Part shown: piece after piece, positions 1 through 8,340 of the stretch
How positions within the stretch are numbered: position 1 is the first letter of the stretch
Layout of the letters: each line of letters starts with the position of its first letter
Assembly (NCBI RefSeq): GCF_011617465.1
Contig: NZ_CP050153.1
Coordinates: forward strand, 1,240,001 to 1,304,000
Direction: 5' to 3'
Origin: Brevibacterium pigmentatum
GTDB taxonomy: Bacteria; Actinomycetota; Actinomycetes; Actinomycetales; Brevibacteriaceae
Length of the DNA stretch: 64,000 nt
Notes under the pieces: model-generated
Databases searched by the model: none
Told to the model about the DNA's origin: nothing
Seen by the model: the letters and a program-made list of their open reading frames with translations, nothing else
Position numbers and translations under genes: made by a program

Positions 1-39
1 GAGAAGAACCGACCGGCAACCGAACCTCAAGGAGGATCT

Positions 40-1584
40 GTGACAGGAACCCGCGCGATCAAGAGAGCGCTGATCAGCGTCTATGACAAGACCGGGCTGG
101 AGGAGCTGGCTCGCGGCCTCCACGCGGCCGGAGTCCAGATCGTGTCGACCGGATCCACGGCAGCCAAGATCGCCGAGGCGGGAGCCGCGGTGACGAAGGT
201 CGAAGAGCTCACCGGGTTCCCCGAATGCCTCGAAGGCCGAGTCAAGACACTCCATCCGCGCGTCCACGCGGGCATCCTCGCCGACTCCCGCAAGCCCGAG
301 CACCTCGAGCAGCTGTCCGAGCTCGAGATCGAACCCTTCGACCTCGTCGTCGTCAACCTCTACCCGTTCGCCGACACCGTCGCCAGCGGAGCCGGCTTCG
401 ATGACTGCATCGAACAGATCGACATCGGCGGACCCTCGATGGTGCGCGCAGCGGCGAAGAACCACCCCACCGTCACCGTCGTGACCGATCCGGCCGACTA
501 CTCCGCGGTGCTCGACGCAGCCGCCGGAGACGGCTTCGACATCGACGCTCGTCGCTCCTTCGCTGCCCGCGCCTTCGCCCACACCGCGGCCTACGACTCG
601 GCGGTCGCCTCCTGGCTCGCCGGAGAACTCGCCACCGAGGAGAAAGCCGCCTTCGCCGGACTCACCGGCGAGAAGATCACCGACCTGCGCTACGGAGAGA
701 ACCCACACCAGGCTGCCGCCGTGTACTCCGACGGAACCGCGGGGATCGCCGGTGCGAAGCTGCTGAACGGCAAGGCGATGTCGTACAACAACTACACGGA
801 CACCGACGCCGCGATCCGTGCAGCCTTCGACTTCGAGCAGCCGGCCGTGGCCATCATCAAGCATGCGAACCCCTGCGGAATCGCCGTCGGTGAGACCGCG
901 GCCGCGGCGCACAAGGCCGCCCACGAATGCGATCCGCTGTCGGCCTACGGCGGTGTCATCGCCACGAACCGCGAGGTCGATGCCGAGCTGGCCGCCTCGA
1001 TCAAGCCGATCTTCACCGAGTGCCTGGCCGCTCCGTCATTCAGCGCCGAGGCCCTTGAGATTTTCACGACGAAGAAGAACCTGCGACTGCTCGAACTCGG
1101 TGACATCGATGTGCCCGCCGCCGAGATCAAGCCGATCAGCGGTGGGTTCCTCGTCCAGGACCGCGACGCGTTCCAGGCCGAAGGGGACTCGCCTGAGAAC
1201 TGGACCCTGGCCGCCGGTCCGGCAGCTTCCCCCGAAGTCCTTGCCGACCTCGACTTCGCGTGGAAGGCCGGACGGGCTGTGAAGTCCAACGCGATCCTGC
1301 TCGCCAAGGGCGGCGCCTCGGTGGGCGTGGGCATGGGCCAGGTCAACCGCGTCGACTCGGCCAAACTCGCCGTCGAACGTGCCGGAGCCGAACGCGCCGC
1401 CGGTGCGGTCGCCTCCTCGGACGCCTTCTTCCCGTTCCCCGACGGTCTGCAGATCCTCATCGACGCCGGGGTCACCGCAGTGGTGCAGCCGGGCGGATCG
1501 ATCCGAGACGACGAGGTCATCGCGGCCGCGGAGGCGGCAGGCATCACGATGTACCTGACCGGGAGCCGCCATTTCTTCCACTGA
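40..1584 (+). CDS. purH: Bifunctional AICAR formyltransferase / IMP cyclohydrolase
   Basis: The 514-residue protein catalyses the last two steps of de novo IMP synthesis: formylation of AICAR with 10-formyl-THF, then ring closure. The N-terminal MGS-like cyclohydrolase domain (about residues 1-150) shows SVYDKTG near residue 13 and [12 protein letters not shown] near 70. The AICARFT domain shows [15 protein letters not shown] (the catalytic Lys-His region) and SAYGG. Length is normal for the family. The GTG start is preceded at good spacing by AAGGAGG (29-35). Upstream sequence is cut off by the window edge; purN is the usual neighbour there. The DUF3017 gene starts 2 nt after the stop, so the two are co-transcribed. 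Confidence 0.97.
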   Translation: MTGTRAIKRALISVYDKTGLEELARGLHAAGVQIVSTGSTAAKIAEAGAAVTKVEELTGFPECLEGRVKTLHPRVHAGILADSRKPEHLEQLSELEIEPFDLVVVNLYPFADTVASGAGFDDCIEQIDIGGPSMVRAAAKNHPTVTVVTDPADYSAVLDAAAGDGFDIDARRSFAARAFAHTAAYDSAVASWLAGELATEEKAAFAGLTGEKITDLRYGENPHQAAAVYSDGTAGIAGAKLLNGKAMSYNNYTDTDAAIRAAFDFEQPAVAIIKHANPCGIAVGETAAAAHKAAHECDPLSAYGGVIATNREVDAELAASIKPIFTECLAAPSFSAEALEIFTTKKNLRLLELGDIDVPAAEIKPISGGFLVQDRDAFQAEGDSPENWTLAAGPAASPEVLADLDFAWKAGRAVKSNAILLAKGGASVGVGMGQVNRVDSAKLAVERAGAERAAGAVASSDAFFPFPDGLQILIDAGVTAVVQPGGSIRDDEVIAAAEAAGITMYLTGSRHFFH

Positions 1585-1585
1585 G

Positions 1586-1927
1586 ATGAAGCGCCCTCAC
1601 CCCCGCCATGCACGGCGGGGGAGAGGCCCGATCGCGAAGCGATGGATCTACTGGAAACGCCGATACGCGCACCCCACCAGGCGTGATTGGGTGCTGCTCG
1701 GCTGTCTTCTGGGCGTCGCCGCCGCCGCGGCGTGCTCCGTCATCGACTTCCGCCTCGGTGCTGTCGTCCTTGCGGTCGTCCCCGCCGGTCTCGCCGGATT
1801 CCGTGCGATGCCGCCGCCGTGGACGGAAGTCTGGGTGAACCGATCGAAGACCGTCGACATCACGACGTGTCTGCTGTTCGCCGGTCTGCTGGTCGGACTG
1901 GCGTTCCTCGTGCCCCTGACCCGCTGA
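1586..1927 (+). CDS. DUF3017 small membrane protein
   Basis: This is a 113-residue protein of unknown function. A basic N-terminus (MKRPHPRHARRGRG) is followed by three predicted hydrophobic segments: about residues 36-52 (VLLGCLLGVAAAAACSV), about 58-73, and a C-terminal one at about 94-110. The length, the basic head and the position directly after purH match the actinobacterial DUF3017 family, which usually lies beside purH or folD. The ATG lies 2 nt after the purH stop, so translation is probably coupled. Nothing in the sequence indicates an enzymatic role. Confidence 0.8.
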   Translation: MKRPHPRHARRGRGPIAKRWIYWKRRYAHPTRRDWVLLGCLLGVAAAAACSVIDFRLGAVVLAVVPAGLAGFRAMPPPWTEVWVNRSKTVDITTCLLFAGLLVGLAFLVPLTR

Positions 1928-2026
1928 CAGGTTGACCTCAGGGAAACTCCAGATGTGCATTCGCTGAGAAATGCGACCTGCAGGTGTCGTCACGCCGGGA
2001 ACAGTGGCAAGGTGAGTGTCGTCAAG

Positions 2027-2043
2027 AGGTTCGATTCGAACCT
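2027..2043. promoter_or_regulatory. 17-bp perfect inverted repeat upstream of the antitoxin-like gene
   Basis: AGGTTCGA-T-TCGAACCT is a perfect repeat with 8-bp arms and a 1-bp centre, ending 21 nt before the ATG at 2065. It could be an operator for the downstream gene. It is not an actinobacterial SOS box, because the half-sites are in the opposite order (GTTCGA first, then TCGAAC). Function is inferred from position only. Confidence 0.4.
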
Positions 2044-2064
2044 TTTCCGATGAAAGGAGACAGC

Positions 2065-2247
2065 ATGGGACTGGACGATCTGACAAACAAAGCCAAGGAC
2101 GCCGTGAATAGCGATAAGGGTGAAGAGATCAGCGACCAGGGCCTGGACAAGGCTGCTGACGCCGCCAACAACGCCACCGGTGGAAAATTCGAAGACCAGA
2201 TCAATCAGGGTCGCGAAGGTGCCGATGGCAAGTTCGGCAACGAATGA
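2065..2247 (+). CDS. MT0933/Rv0909-like small antitoxin-family protein
   Basis: This is a 60-residue, highly charged, helical protein with no membrane segment. It has the pattern seen in the MT0933-type antitoxin family: an MGLDDL head, LTNKAKDAV, GLDKAADAANNATGGKF and a glycine-rich tail. I chose the ATG at 2065, not an in-frame upstream codon, because AAAGGAGA (2053-2060) sits just ahead of it and the inverted repeat at 2027-2043 lies upstream. No toxin partner is visible next to it: the flanks are DUF3017 and the convergent pcrA. A strong terminator follows, so this is a monocistron. Despite the family name, a general stress or structural role is equally possible. Confidence 0.7.
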   Translation: MGLDDLTNKAKDAVNSDKGEEISDQGLDKAADAANNATGGKFEDQINQGREGADGKFGNE

Positions 2248-2280
2248 TCTTCAATCCATAGCCGCGTCCGGCATGGATGA

Positions 2281-2320
2281 GCGCCGAGGAGAACCTGAGT
2301 TCTCCTCGGCGCTTTCTTGT
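2281..2320 (+). terminator. Rho-independent terminator
   Basis: Perfect 14-bp arms (2281-2294 and 2299-2312) enclose a 4-nt loop CTGA and are followed by a short T-rich tail (TTTCTTGT). It lies 33 nt after the antitoxin-like gene. The convergent pcrA ends at 2392. Confidence 0.85.
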
Positions 2321-2391
2321 GTTCCGGGACGGGTGAGCGGCACCGTGAGGTGGGTCCACGGTCCAGCCGCGCACCCACCGCAGGTGAGGAA

Positions 2392-4944
2392 TCAGCCGAG
2401 CTTTTCGATCGGGGCGTAGCGCAGCAGCAGCCGCTTCGATCCGGCCGACCCGAAATCGACGACGGCTACGGTCTTGTCGCCGGCGCCGTTGACCTCGGTG
2501 ACGGTGCCGAGTCCGAATGACTCGTGTGAGACCTTCTCACCGACCTCGACGGAGATGACCTCACGGTTGGGACGGATCCGGTTGGGGAATCCGGCGACCG
2601 GCGTCGAGGAGCTCGCACTCGAGCGGGAGCGGGATCCGCTGCCGGACGACCGGGATGACCCGAAGCCGCGAGAGCCGCTCGAGTACCCGGAGGAATAGCC
2701 GCCGGAGCCGAAACCTCCGGAACCGAACCCACCCGAGAATCCGCCGGAGAAGCTGCCCGTGTTCTCCCAGCTGATGAGGTTCTCCGGGATCTCGGACAGG
2801 AATCGGCTCGGCGGATTGTACTGAGGCTGACCCCACATGCTGCGAGTCTCGGCGCGAGTGACGAGCAGCCGTTGCCGAGCACGAGTGAGCCCGACATAGG
2901 CCAGACGCCGCTCTTCCGACAGCTCCTGCGGATTCTCGAAGGAACGCGAATGCGGGAATCCGCCGTCTTCGAGACCGGTGAGGAAGACCACGGGGAATTC
3001 CAGTCCCTTGGCGGTGTGCAGAGTCATCAGTGTGACCTGACCGAGTTCGGCATCGGGAATCTGATCGGTATCCGAGGCCAGAGCCACCTGTTCGAGGAAC
3101 TGGTCGATGGCCGCGGGGCCGACTCCCGGTGCGGTGGAGGCGTCAGCGGAACCGGCATCATCGACGTCGGGATCGGCTGCCTCGGCGGCGGAATCGGTTT
3201 GCGCATCGGTCGCAGCTGCGGCGGCGGTCGCCTCGGTGACGGTGTCAGTGTCAGTGTCGGTGTCGGTACTGTCCGGCGTGTCCGGCTCCGCGACCGCGGA
3301 GGCCTCGCGGGTGGCGACGAAATCCTCTGCCACGGCGACGAGCTCGGCGAGGTTGTCGACGCGCGATTCGTCCTGCGGGTCGGTGCTCTTCTGCAGCGAT
3401 TCGAGGTATCCGGACTGTTCGAGGATCGCCTCGATGACGCGGGAGAGCGGGGAGGACTCGGCGGTAGAGCGCAGATCCTGCATGAGGTCGTAGAACTTCT
3501 GCACCGAGGTCAGGGCACGCGAACTCAGGTGCGAGATCTCATCGAGGCGGCCCAACGCGGTGAAGAAGCTGATGCTCTCCCGGTCGGCGAAGTCGGCGAT
3601 GATGCCCTCGGTGCGGTCGCCGATGGAGCGTTTGGGCACATTGAGGATGCGGCGCAGATTGACGTCGTCATCGGGGTTGGCGACCACGCGCAGGTAGGCG
3701 AGGGCGTCCTTGATCTCCTTGCGCTCGTAGAAGCGGGTGCCGCCGACGACCTTATACGGGATTCCGGAGCGGACCAGCGCGTCTTCGATGGCTCGTGACT
3801 GCGCGTTGGTGCGGTAGAAGACCGCGAAATCACCGTAGGTGTACTTCTCCTCGTCGATGAGGTCATCGATGCGGTCGACGATGAACCGAGCTTCGCCCTG
3901 TTCGTTCTCTGCCACCCAGCCGACGATCTGCTCGCCGGAGCCCTCCGAGGTCCACAGCTTCTTCTCACGGCGGTCGTCGTTGTTCGCGATCACGGCATTG
4001 GCCGCGTCGAGGATGTTCTGCGTCGAACGGTAGTTCTGCTCCAGCAGAATGGTGTCCGCGTTCGGGAAGTCTTTCTCGAATTCGACGATATTGCGCACCG
4101 TGGCGCCGCGGAAGGCATAGATGGACTGATCGGCGTCGCCGACGACGGTGAGCTCGGCACCCGTTGGGCCACCCGCGCCATCACCGGCCAGGGCCTTGAT
4201 CAGGGCGTACTGCGCCGGGTTCGTGTCCTGGTACTCGTCGACGAGGATATGGCGGAACCGGCGACGGTAGGAATCGGCCACCTCGGGGAATGCGCCGAAG
4301 AGGTGGACGGTCTCTGCGATGAGGTCGTCGAAGTCGAAGGCATTGGCCAGCCGCAGACGGGAGGTGTAGCGCTTGAAGACGTCGGCGAGCACCTCATCGG
4401 CGGGGTTGTTGGGACGCGGGACGAAGTCGTCGGAGGTCTGCAGCTCGTTCTTGAGGTTGGAGATCCGGTGCAGGATGGCGCGTGGGGCGTACTTCTTCGT
4501 GTCGAGCCCCAGCTCCTTGAGGATCTGGGCGACGAGTCGCTGAGCGTCCTGGGCGTCGTAGATCGTGAAGTTCGACTTCATGCCCAGCACCTTCGCCTCG
4601 CGACGGAGGATGCGCACGCACGAGGAGTGGAAGGTCGAGACCCACATGGCGCGGGAGGCGGGACCGACGATCGAGGACACGCGTTCGGCCATCTCCTTCG
4701 CGGCCTTGTTCGTGAACGTGATCGCCAGGACTTCGCCGGGGTGGGCGCGACCGGTGGCCAGGGCATAGGCGATGCGTCGGGTGAGCACGGTCGTCTTGCC
4801 CGATCCGGCCCCGGCGACGATGAGCAACGGGGATCCCGTGTGGATCACGGCCTCGCGTTGCCTGGGGTTGAGCCCGGTGAGGAGTTCGGCCGCTCGGGAG
4901 TCGGCGCCGGCGGCATGGTCGGTGTGTTCAGCTGCAGCAGTCAT
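2392..4944 (-). CDS. pcrA: ATP-dependent DNA helicase UvrD/PcrA
   Basis: This is a superfamily 1A 3'-5' helicase for repair and replication-fork maintenance. In order it shows LNPRQREAV (Q motif), AGAGSGKTT (Walker A, about residue 45), VDEYQDTNPAQ (Walker B), QNYRSTQNIL, LMTLHTAKGLEFP and LAYVGLTRARQ. A C-terminal Tudor-like module ends the protein (HESFGLGTV... VDFGSAGSKRLLLRYAPIEKLG region), as in PcrA/UvrD1 proteins that contact RNA polymerase. Two oddities: an acidic Ala/Thr/Asp insert of about 60 residues, including a TDTDTDTD run, inside the 2B region; and a Gly/Ser-rich linker of about 50 residues (GGFGSGGFGSGGYSSG) before the Tudor module. I prefer the ATG at 4944 (850 aa), preceded by TTGGGGGC; an in-frame GTG at 4977 would add 11 residues. 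Confidence 0.95.
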   Translation of the reverse strand: MTAAAEHTDHAAGADSRAAELLTGLNPRQREAVIHTGSPLLIVAGAGSGKTTVLTRRIAYALATGRAHPGEVLAITFTNKAAKEMAERVSSIVGPASRAMWVSTFHSSCVRILRREAKVLGMKSNFTIYDAQDAQRLVAQILKELGLDTKKYAPRAILHRISNLKNELQTSDDFVPRPNNPADEVLADVFKRYTSRLRLANAFDFDDLIAETVHLFGAFPEVADSYRRRFRHILVDEYQDTNPAQYALIKALAGDGAGGPTGAELTVVGDADQSIYAFRGATVRNIVEFEKDFPNADTILLEQNYRSTQNILDAANAVIANNDDRREKKLWTSEGSGEQIVGWVAENEQGEARFIVDRIDDLIDEEKYTYGDFAVFYRTNAQSRAIEDALVRSGIPYKVVGGTRFYERKEIKDALAYLRVVANPDDDVNLRRILNVPKRSIGDRTEGIIADFADRESISFFTALGRLDEISHLSSRALTSVQKFYDLMQDLRSTAESSPLSRVIEAILEQSGYLESLQKSTDPQDESRVDNLAELVAVAEDFVATREASAVAEPDTPDSTDTDTDTDTVTEATAAAAATDAQTDSAAEAADPDVDDAGSADASTAPGVGPAAIDQFLEQVALASDTDQIPDAELGQVTLMTLHTAKGLEFPVVFLTGLEDGGFPHSRSFENPQELSEERRLAYVGLTRARQRLLVTRAETRSMWGQPQYNPPSRFLSEIPENLISWENTGSFSGGFSGGFGSGGFGSGGYSSGYSSGSRGFGSSRSSGSGSRSRSSASSSTPVAGFPNRIRPNREVISVEVGEKVSHESFGLGTVTEVNGAGDKTVAVVDFGSAGSKRLLLRYAPIEKLG

Positions 4945-5030
4945 GTCGCCCCCAACGATACCGTCAGGCTCGGACACGACACGATCGGTCCCTCCGCCGG
5001 CCGCTCACCGGCCGTTCCACAACCCTCAGA

Positions 5031-5088
5031 ACTACCTGACGGCGGCTCAGCAACCTCGCGCGAGGTTGCTGAGCCGCCGTCAGGTAGT
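5031..5088. repeat. 58-bp perfect palindrome
   Basis: The sequence from ACTACCTGACGG... (5031) reads identically on both strands to ...CCGTCAGGTAGT (5088), with its centre between 5059 and 5060 (CTCGC/GCGAG core). It lies between the stop of the minus-strand membrane-protein gene (5099) and pcrA. It can act as a factor-independent terminator or insulator for the minus-strand transcript, though no T-tract follows in that direction. It could also be a member of a dispersed palindromic repeat family; no second full copy is seen in this window. Confidence 0.85.
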
Positions 5089-5098
5089 AATTAGTGGG

Positions 5099-5488
5099 TC
5101 AGTGGATGAAGACGGCCACGATGACGTTGATCACCGCGAAGATGACGACGAGGTGAGCCATGGTCGCCGACGGGTTCTTCGTCGCTGTGGCGCCGCCCTC
5201 GGCAGGGGCAGCAGCGGCGAAGGCCTTCTGCTTCTTGTTGCCGATGAAGGCGAAGACCGTGACGAGGATCGCCACGACCAGTTTGATGCCGATCTTCATA
5301 TGGTTGACGTCGCCATCGCCCATCTCGGCCAGACCCACGAGCAGCAGGCCGGTGACCAGCTGCAGATAGGACCCGTGCAGCATTCCGGGCATCACCTTGG
5401 GGGAGCGGATGACGGTGAAATAGCCGCCGACAATGATCGCCATACCCAGCAGATGCAGGGTCAGAAGAATCTCGCGTAGAATTTCCAT
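5099..5488 (-). CDS. Small integral membrane protein (4 TM)
   Basis: This is a 129-residue membrane protein of unknown function. Four hydrophobic segments are visible: EILLTLHLLGMAIIVGGYF (N-terminus), LVTGLLLVGLAE, LVVAILVTVFAFIG and LVVIFAVINVIVAVFI at the C-terminus. An Ala/Gly/Lys loop separates the last two. I set the start at the ATG at 5488, because any longer form would run back through tRNA-Gln. No ribosome binding site is seen. TACGAT (5496-5501 on +) ends 7 nt before the ATG on the coding strand, which suggests a leaderless mRNA. A 58-bp palindrome follows the stop. Confidence 0.75.
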   Translation of the reverse strand: MEILREILLTLHLLGMAIIVGGYFTVIRSPKVMPGMLHGSYLQLVTGLLLVGLAEMGDGDVNHMKIGIKLVVAILVTVFAFIGNKKQKAFAAAAPAEGGATATKNPSATMAHLVVIFAVINVIVAVFIH

Positions 5489-5552
5489 ACAGTTAATCGT
5501 AGTGGCATGATGGTGTCTCGTGAGCGCGGGCCCCTCTACTGGTGCACGCTGT

Positions 5553-5624
5553 TCCGCCCTGGTGTAATGGCAGCACGCCGGCCTTTGGAGCCGTGCAGTA
5601 TAGGTTCGAATCCTATGGGCGGAG
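5553..5624 (+). tRNA. tRNA-Gln (anticodon TTG)
   Basis: The acceptor stem TCCGCCC (5553-5559) pairs with GGGCGGA (5617-5623), with discriminator G at 5624. The anticodon loop CTTTGGA gives TTG. The T-arm ATAGG-TTCGAAT-CCTAT is perfect. CCA is not encoded. The gene sits 32 nt upstream of glmU, the usual actinobacterial position. Confidence 0.95.
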
Positions 5625-5656
5625 CTGGCCCAACCCGACATGCGAAGGATTCAACT

Positions 5657-7114
5657 ATGTCGCAGACTCATCCGACCGCCGTCATCGTCCTGGCAGCGGG
5701 CCAAGGCACTCGAATGAAGTCGGCTCTTCCCAAGGTGATGCATCCCATCGGCGGACGCTCCCTGCTTCATCACTCCGTCGCAGCAGCGGCCGGAACCTCT
5801 CCGGAACATCTCATCGTCGTCGTCCGCCACGAGCGCGATCAGCTCGTCGCCCACCTCGACTCCCTTCCCGTGTCCTCCCAGCGGACCCTGCTCATCGCCG
5901 ACCAGGACGAAGTTCCGGGCACCGGACGCGCCACCGAATGCGCGCTGACCCAGCTGCCCGAGGACCTCACCGGAACCGTCGTCGTCACCTACGGCGATGT
6001 GCCGCTGCTGACCACCGAGACGATCACGGGCCTCGTCGAAATCCACGAATCCAACGCCAACGCCGTCACCGTCCTGTCCGCCGAGGTGGACGACCCGACC
6101 GGGTACGGCCGCATCATCCGCGACGAAGCCGGCTCCCTGCTGCGCATCGTCGAGCAGAAGGACGCGAACGAGACCGAGCGGGCCGTCCGTGAGATCAACT
6201 CCGGCATCTACGCCTTCGACGCCTCCGCGCTCAGGGAAGGCCTGGCCTCTCTGACCACTGACAACGCGCAGGGCGAGAAGTACCTCACCGACGTCATCGG
6301 CCACTCCCGGGAGGCCGGCCGCTCCGTCGCCGCCACCGCCACCGACGACCTGTGGCAGGTCGAAGGGGCGAATGACCGCGTGCAGCTGGCGAACCTCGGC
6401 AAGGAGCTCAACCGCCGCCAGTGCGAGAAGTTCATGCGCGCCGGAGTCTCCATCATCGACCCCGACACCACATGGATCGACGTCGACGTCTCCATCGCCG
6501 CCGATGCGACGATCCTCCCGGGCACCCAGCTGCTGGGCGCCACCGACATCGCTGCCGGTGCCATCGTCGGTCCCGACACCACGCTGAAGGACACCGAGGT
6601 GGGGGAGGGTGCCAAGGTCGTGCGCACCCACGGCGAACTCGCCGTCGTCGGTCCGAACGCCTCAGTCGGACCGTTCGCCTACCTGCGCCCGGGCACCAAG
6701 CTCGGCGAATCCGGAAAGATCGGCACCTTCGTGGAGACGAAGAACGCCGATATCGGCACGGGTGCGAAGGTGCCCCACCTCTCCTATGTCGGCGATGCCG
6801 AGATCGGGGAGGGCTCGAACATCGGAGCCGCCTCGGTGTTCGTCAACTACGACGGCGTCAACAAGCACCGCACCGTCATCGGCAAGCATGCACGCATGGG
6901 CTCGGACAATATGTATGTCGCCCCTGTCACCGTGGGCGACGGCGCCTATTCGGGTGCAAGCACGACGGTGCGCAAGGATGTCCCTGCAGGAGCGCTGGCC
7001 ATTTCGGTGGCACCGCAGCGCAACCTGGAGGGCTGGGTCCAGACAAACCGTCCCGGCACGCCTGCAGCGCAGGCAGCCGAAAACGCATCCGAAGGGGAAC
7101 GGATCAGTGAATGA
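5657..7114 (+). CDS. glmU: Bifunctional N-acetylglucosamine-1-P uridyltransferase / glucosamine-1-P acetyltransferase
   Basis: This 485-residue enzyme makes UDP-GlcNAc for peptidoglycan. The N-terminal uridyltransferase shows VIVLAAGQGTRMKSALPKVM at residues 8-27 and a YGDVPLL metal-site region. The C-terminal half is a left-handed beta-helix acetyltransferase with hexapeptide repeats (ADATILPGTQ, VGPDTTL, IGTFVETKNA, IGAASVFVNYDG). The start at 5657 has GAAGGA upstream and follows tRNA-Gln. A longer reading frame would translate the tRNA and is rejected. It overlaps prs by 8 nt, so the two are coupled, the classical glmU-prs pair. A variable tail (AAQAAENASEGERISE) ends the protein. Confidence 0.97.
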   Translation: MSQTHPTAVIVLAAGQGTRMKSALPKVMHPIGGRSLLHHSVAAAAGTSPEHLIVVVRHERDQLVAHLDSLPVSSQRTLLIADQDEVPGTGRATECALTQLPEDLTGTVVVTYGDVPLLTTETITGLVEIHESNANAVTVLSAEVDDPTGYGRIIRDEAGSLLRIVEQKDANETERAVREINSGIYAFDASALREGLASLTTDNAQGEKYLTDVIGHSREAGRSVAATATDDLWQVEGANDRVQLANLGKELNRRQCEKFMRAGVSIIDPDTTWIDVDVSIAADATILPGTQLLGATDIAAGAIVGPDTTLKDTEVGEGAKVVRTHGELAVVGPNASVGPFAYLRPGTKLGESGKIGTFVETKNADIGTGAKVPHLSYVGDAEIGEGSNIGAASVFVNYDGVNKHRTVIGKHARMGSDNMYVAPVTVGDGAYSGASTTVRKDVPAGALAISVAPQRNLEGWVQTNRPGTPAAQAAENASEGERISE

Positions 7115-8078
7115 GATTACGACGGCGGGCGATAAGAAGCTCGTCCTGGTCAGCGGTCGGGCGAATCCCGAACTCGCCGAACAAGTCGCGGAGAACCTGG
7201 GGACCGAACTCCTCCCCACCGACATCTACAACTTCGCGAACGGTGAGATCTACGTCCGCTACTCCGAGTCGGTGCGCGGCAGCGACGTCTTCGTCCTGCA
7301 GTCGCACTGCGCTCCCATCAACGAATGGCTGATGGAGCAGCTGATCATGGTCGACGCACTCAAGCGTGCTTCGGCCAAGCGCATCACCGTCATCGCTCCG
7401 TTCTTCCCGTACGCCAGGCAGGACAAGAAGCACCGCGGACGCGAGCCCATCTCGGCCCGCCTCGTCGCCGATCTGTACAAGACCGCCGGTGCTGACCGCA
7501 TCATCACCGTCGACCTGCACACTGCGCAGATCCAGGGCTACTTCGACGGCCCCGTCGATCACCTCATCGCGATGCCGATCCTCGCTGGCTACGTCAAGGA
7601 CAAGTACCCCGGTGACCTCGCCGTGGTCTCGCCCGACGCCGGACGCATCAAGGTCGCGGAGAACTGGTCGAACTCGCTGGGCGGAGTGCCGCTGGCCTTC
7701 ATTCACAAGACCCGTGACATCACCCGACCGAACGAGACCAAGGCCAACCGCGTCGTCGGTGAGGTCGAGGGACGCACCTGCGTGCTCGTCGACGACATGA
7801 TCGACACCGGAGGCACCATCGTCCAGGCCGCCGATGCCTGCATGGCTGCCGGCGCCAAGGGCGTCATCGTCGTGTCCACCCACGCCGTGTTCTCCGGCCC
7901 GGCTGTCGAACGACTGTCGAGCTCCGTGGCCGAAGAAGTCATCGTCACGAACACGCTGCCGCTGAGCGAGGACAAGATCTTCGACAAGCTCACCGTGCTC
8001 TCCATCGCCCCGCTCATCGCCCGTGCTGTGCACGAGGTCTTCGAAGACGGATCGGTCACGAGCCTCTTCGAGGTCTGA
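7107..8078 (+). CDS. prs: Ribose-phosphate pyrophosphokinase
   Basis: The 323-residue enzyme makes PRPP from ribose-5-phosphate and ATP for purine, pyrimidine, His and Trp synthesis. It shows SGRANPELAEQ at the N-terminus, FPYARQDKKHRGREPIS (ATP loop), DLHTAQIQGYF (metal site) and the PRPP-binding CVLVDDMIDTGGT. The GTG at 7107 overlaps the glmU stop by 8 nt and has GAAGGGG (7091-7097) upstream. A longer in-frame reading inside glmU is only overlap. It belongs to the class I bacterial type. A stem-loop terminator lies at 8152-8200. Confidence 0.97.
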   Translation: MNEITTAGDKKLVLVSGRANPELAEQVAENLGTELLPTDIYNFANGEIYVRYSESVRGSDVFVLQSHCAPINEWLMEQLIMVDALKRASAKRITVIAPFFPYARQDKKHRGREPISARLVADLYKTAGADRIITVDLHTAQIQGYFDGPVDHLIAMPILAGYVKDKYPGDLAVVSPDAGRIKVAENWSNSLGGVPLAFIHKTRDITRPNETKANRVVGEVEGRTCVLVDDMIDTGGTIVQAADACMAAGAKGVIVVSTHAVFSGPAVERLSSSVAEEVIVTNTLPLSEDKIFDKLTVLSIAPLIARAVHEVFEDGSVTSLFEV

Positions 8079-8125
8079 GTCCGCAAGGTCTGAGACCACA
8101 GACTCTGAGACCACAAGGTCTGAAA
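8068..8125. repeat. Short direct/inverted repeats at the prs 3' end
   Basis: AGGTCTGA recurs at about 8070, 8086 and 8115, and TCTGAGACCACA recurs at about 8090 and 8105. One unit, GGTCTGAGACC, is itself an 11-bp inverted repeat. The first copy includes the prs stop codon. It looks like local slippage or duplication; no function can be assigned. Confidence 0.6.
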
Positions 8126-8151
8126 GTGCGGCCGCCCCTACGAGGGCGCAC

Positions 8152-8200
8152 ACACTGACGGAACCCCGAGTCGGCCACCGGCCCGGGGTTCCGTCAGTGT
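8152..8200 (+). terminator. prs: Stem-loop terminator after prs
   Basis: Perfect 16-bp arms (8152-8167, 8185-8200) enclose a 17-nt loop. No T-tract follows, as is common for actinobacterial terminators. It separates glmU-prs from the hydrolase gene. Confidence 0.75.
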
Positions 8201-8340
8201 ACGGACAGAATTCGCCCGCATCCGGCGAACCCGGCGCACCGGAACCGGGAAGTCCGGTGGTCCCGCACCCGGAACCCATCGTCGCGGTTGCCGTGAGGTC
8301 CTACACTGGAGGCAACGCCTAAGCGAAGGGATCAGGGACG

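Noticed and set aside
2027..2043. LexA/SOS box
   Set aside because: The half-sites are in the reverse order of the actinobacterial SOS box, and the spacer is 1 bp.
2872..3798. Plus-strand open frame opposite pcrA
   Set aside because: It mirrors a high-GC minus-strand gene, has no ribosome binding site and resembles no family.
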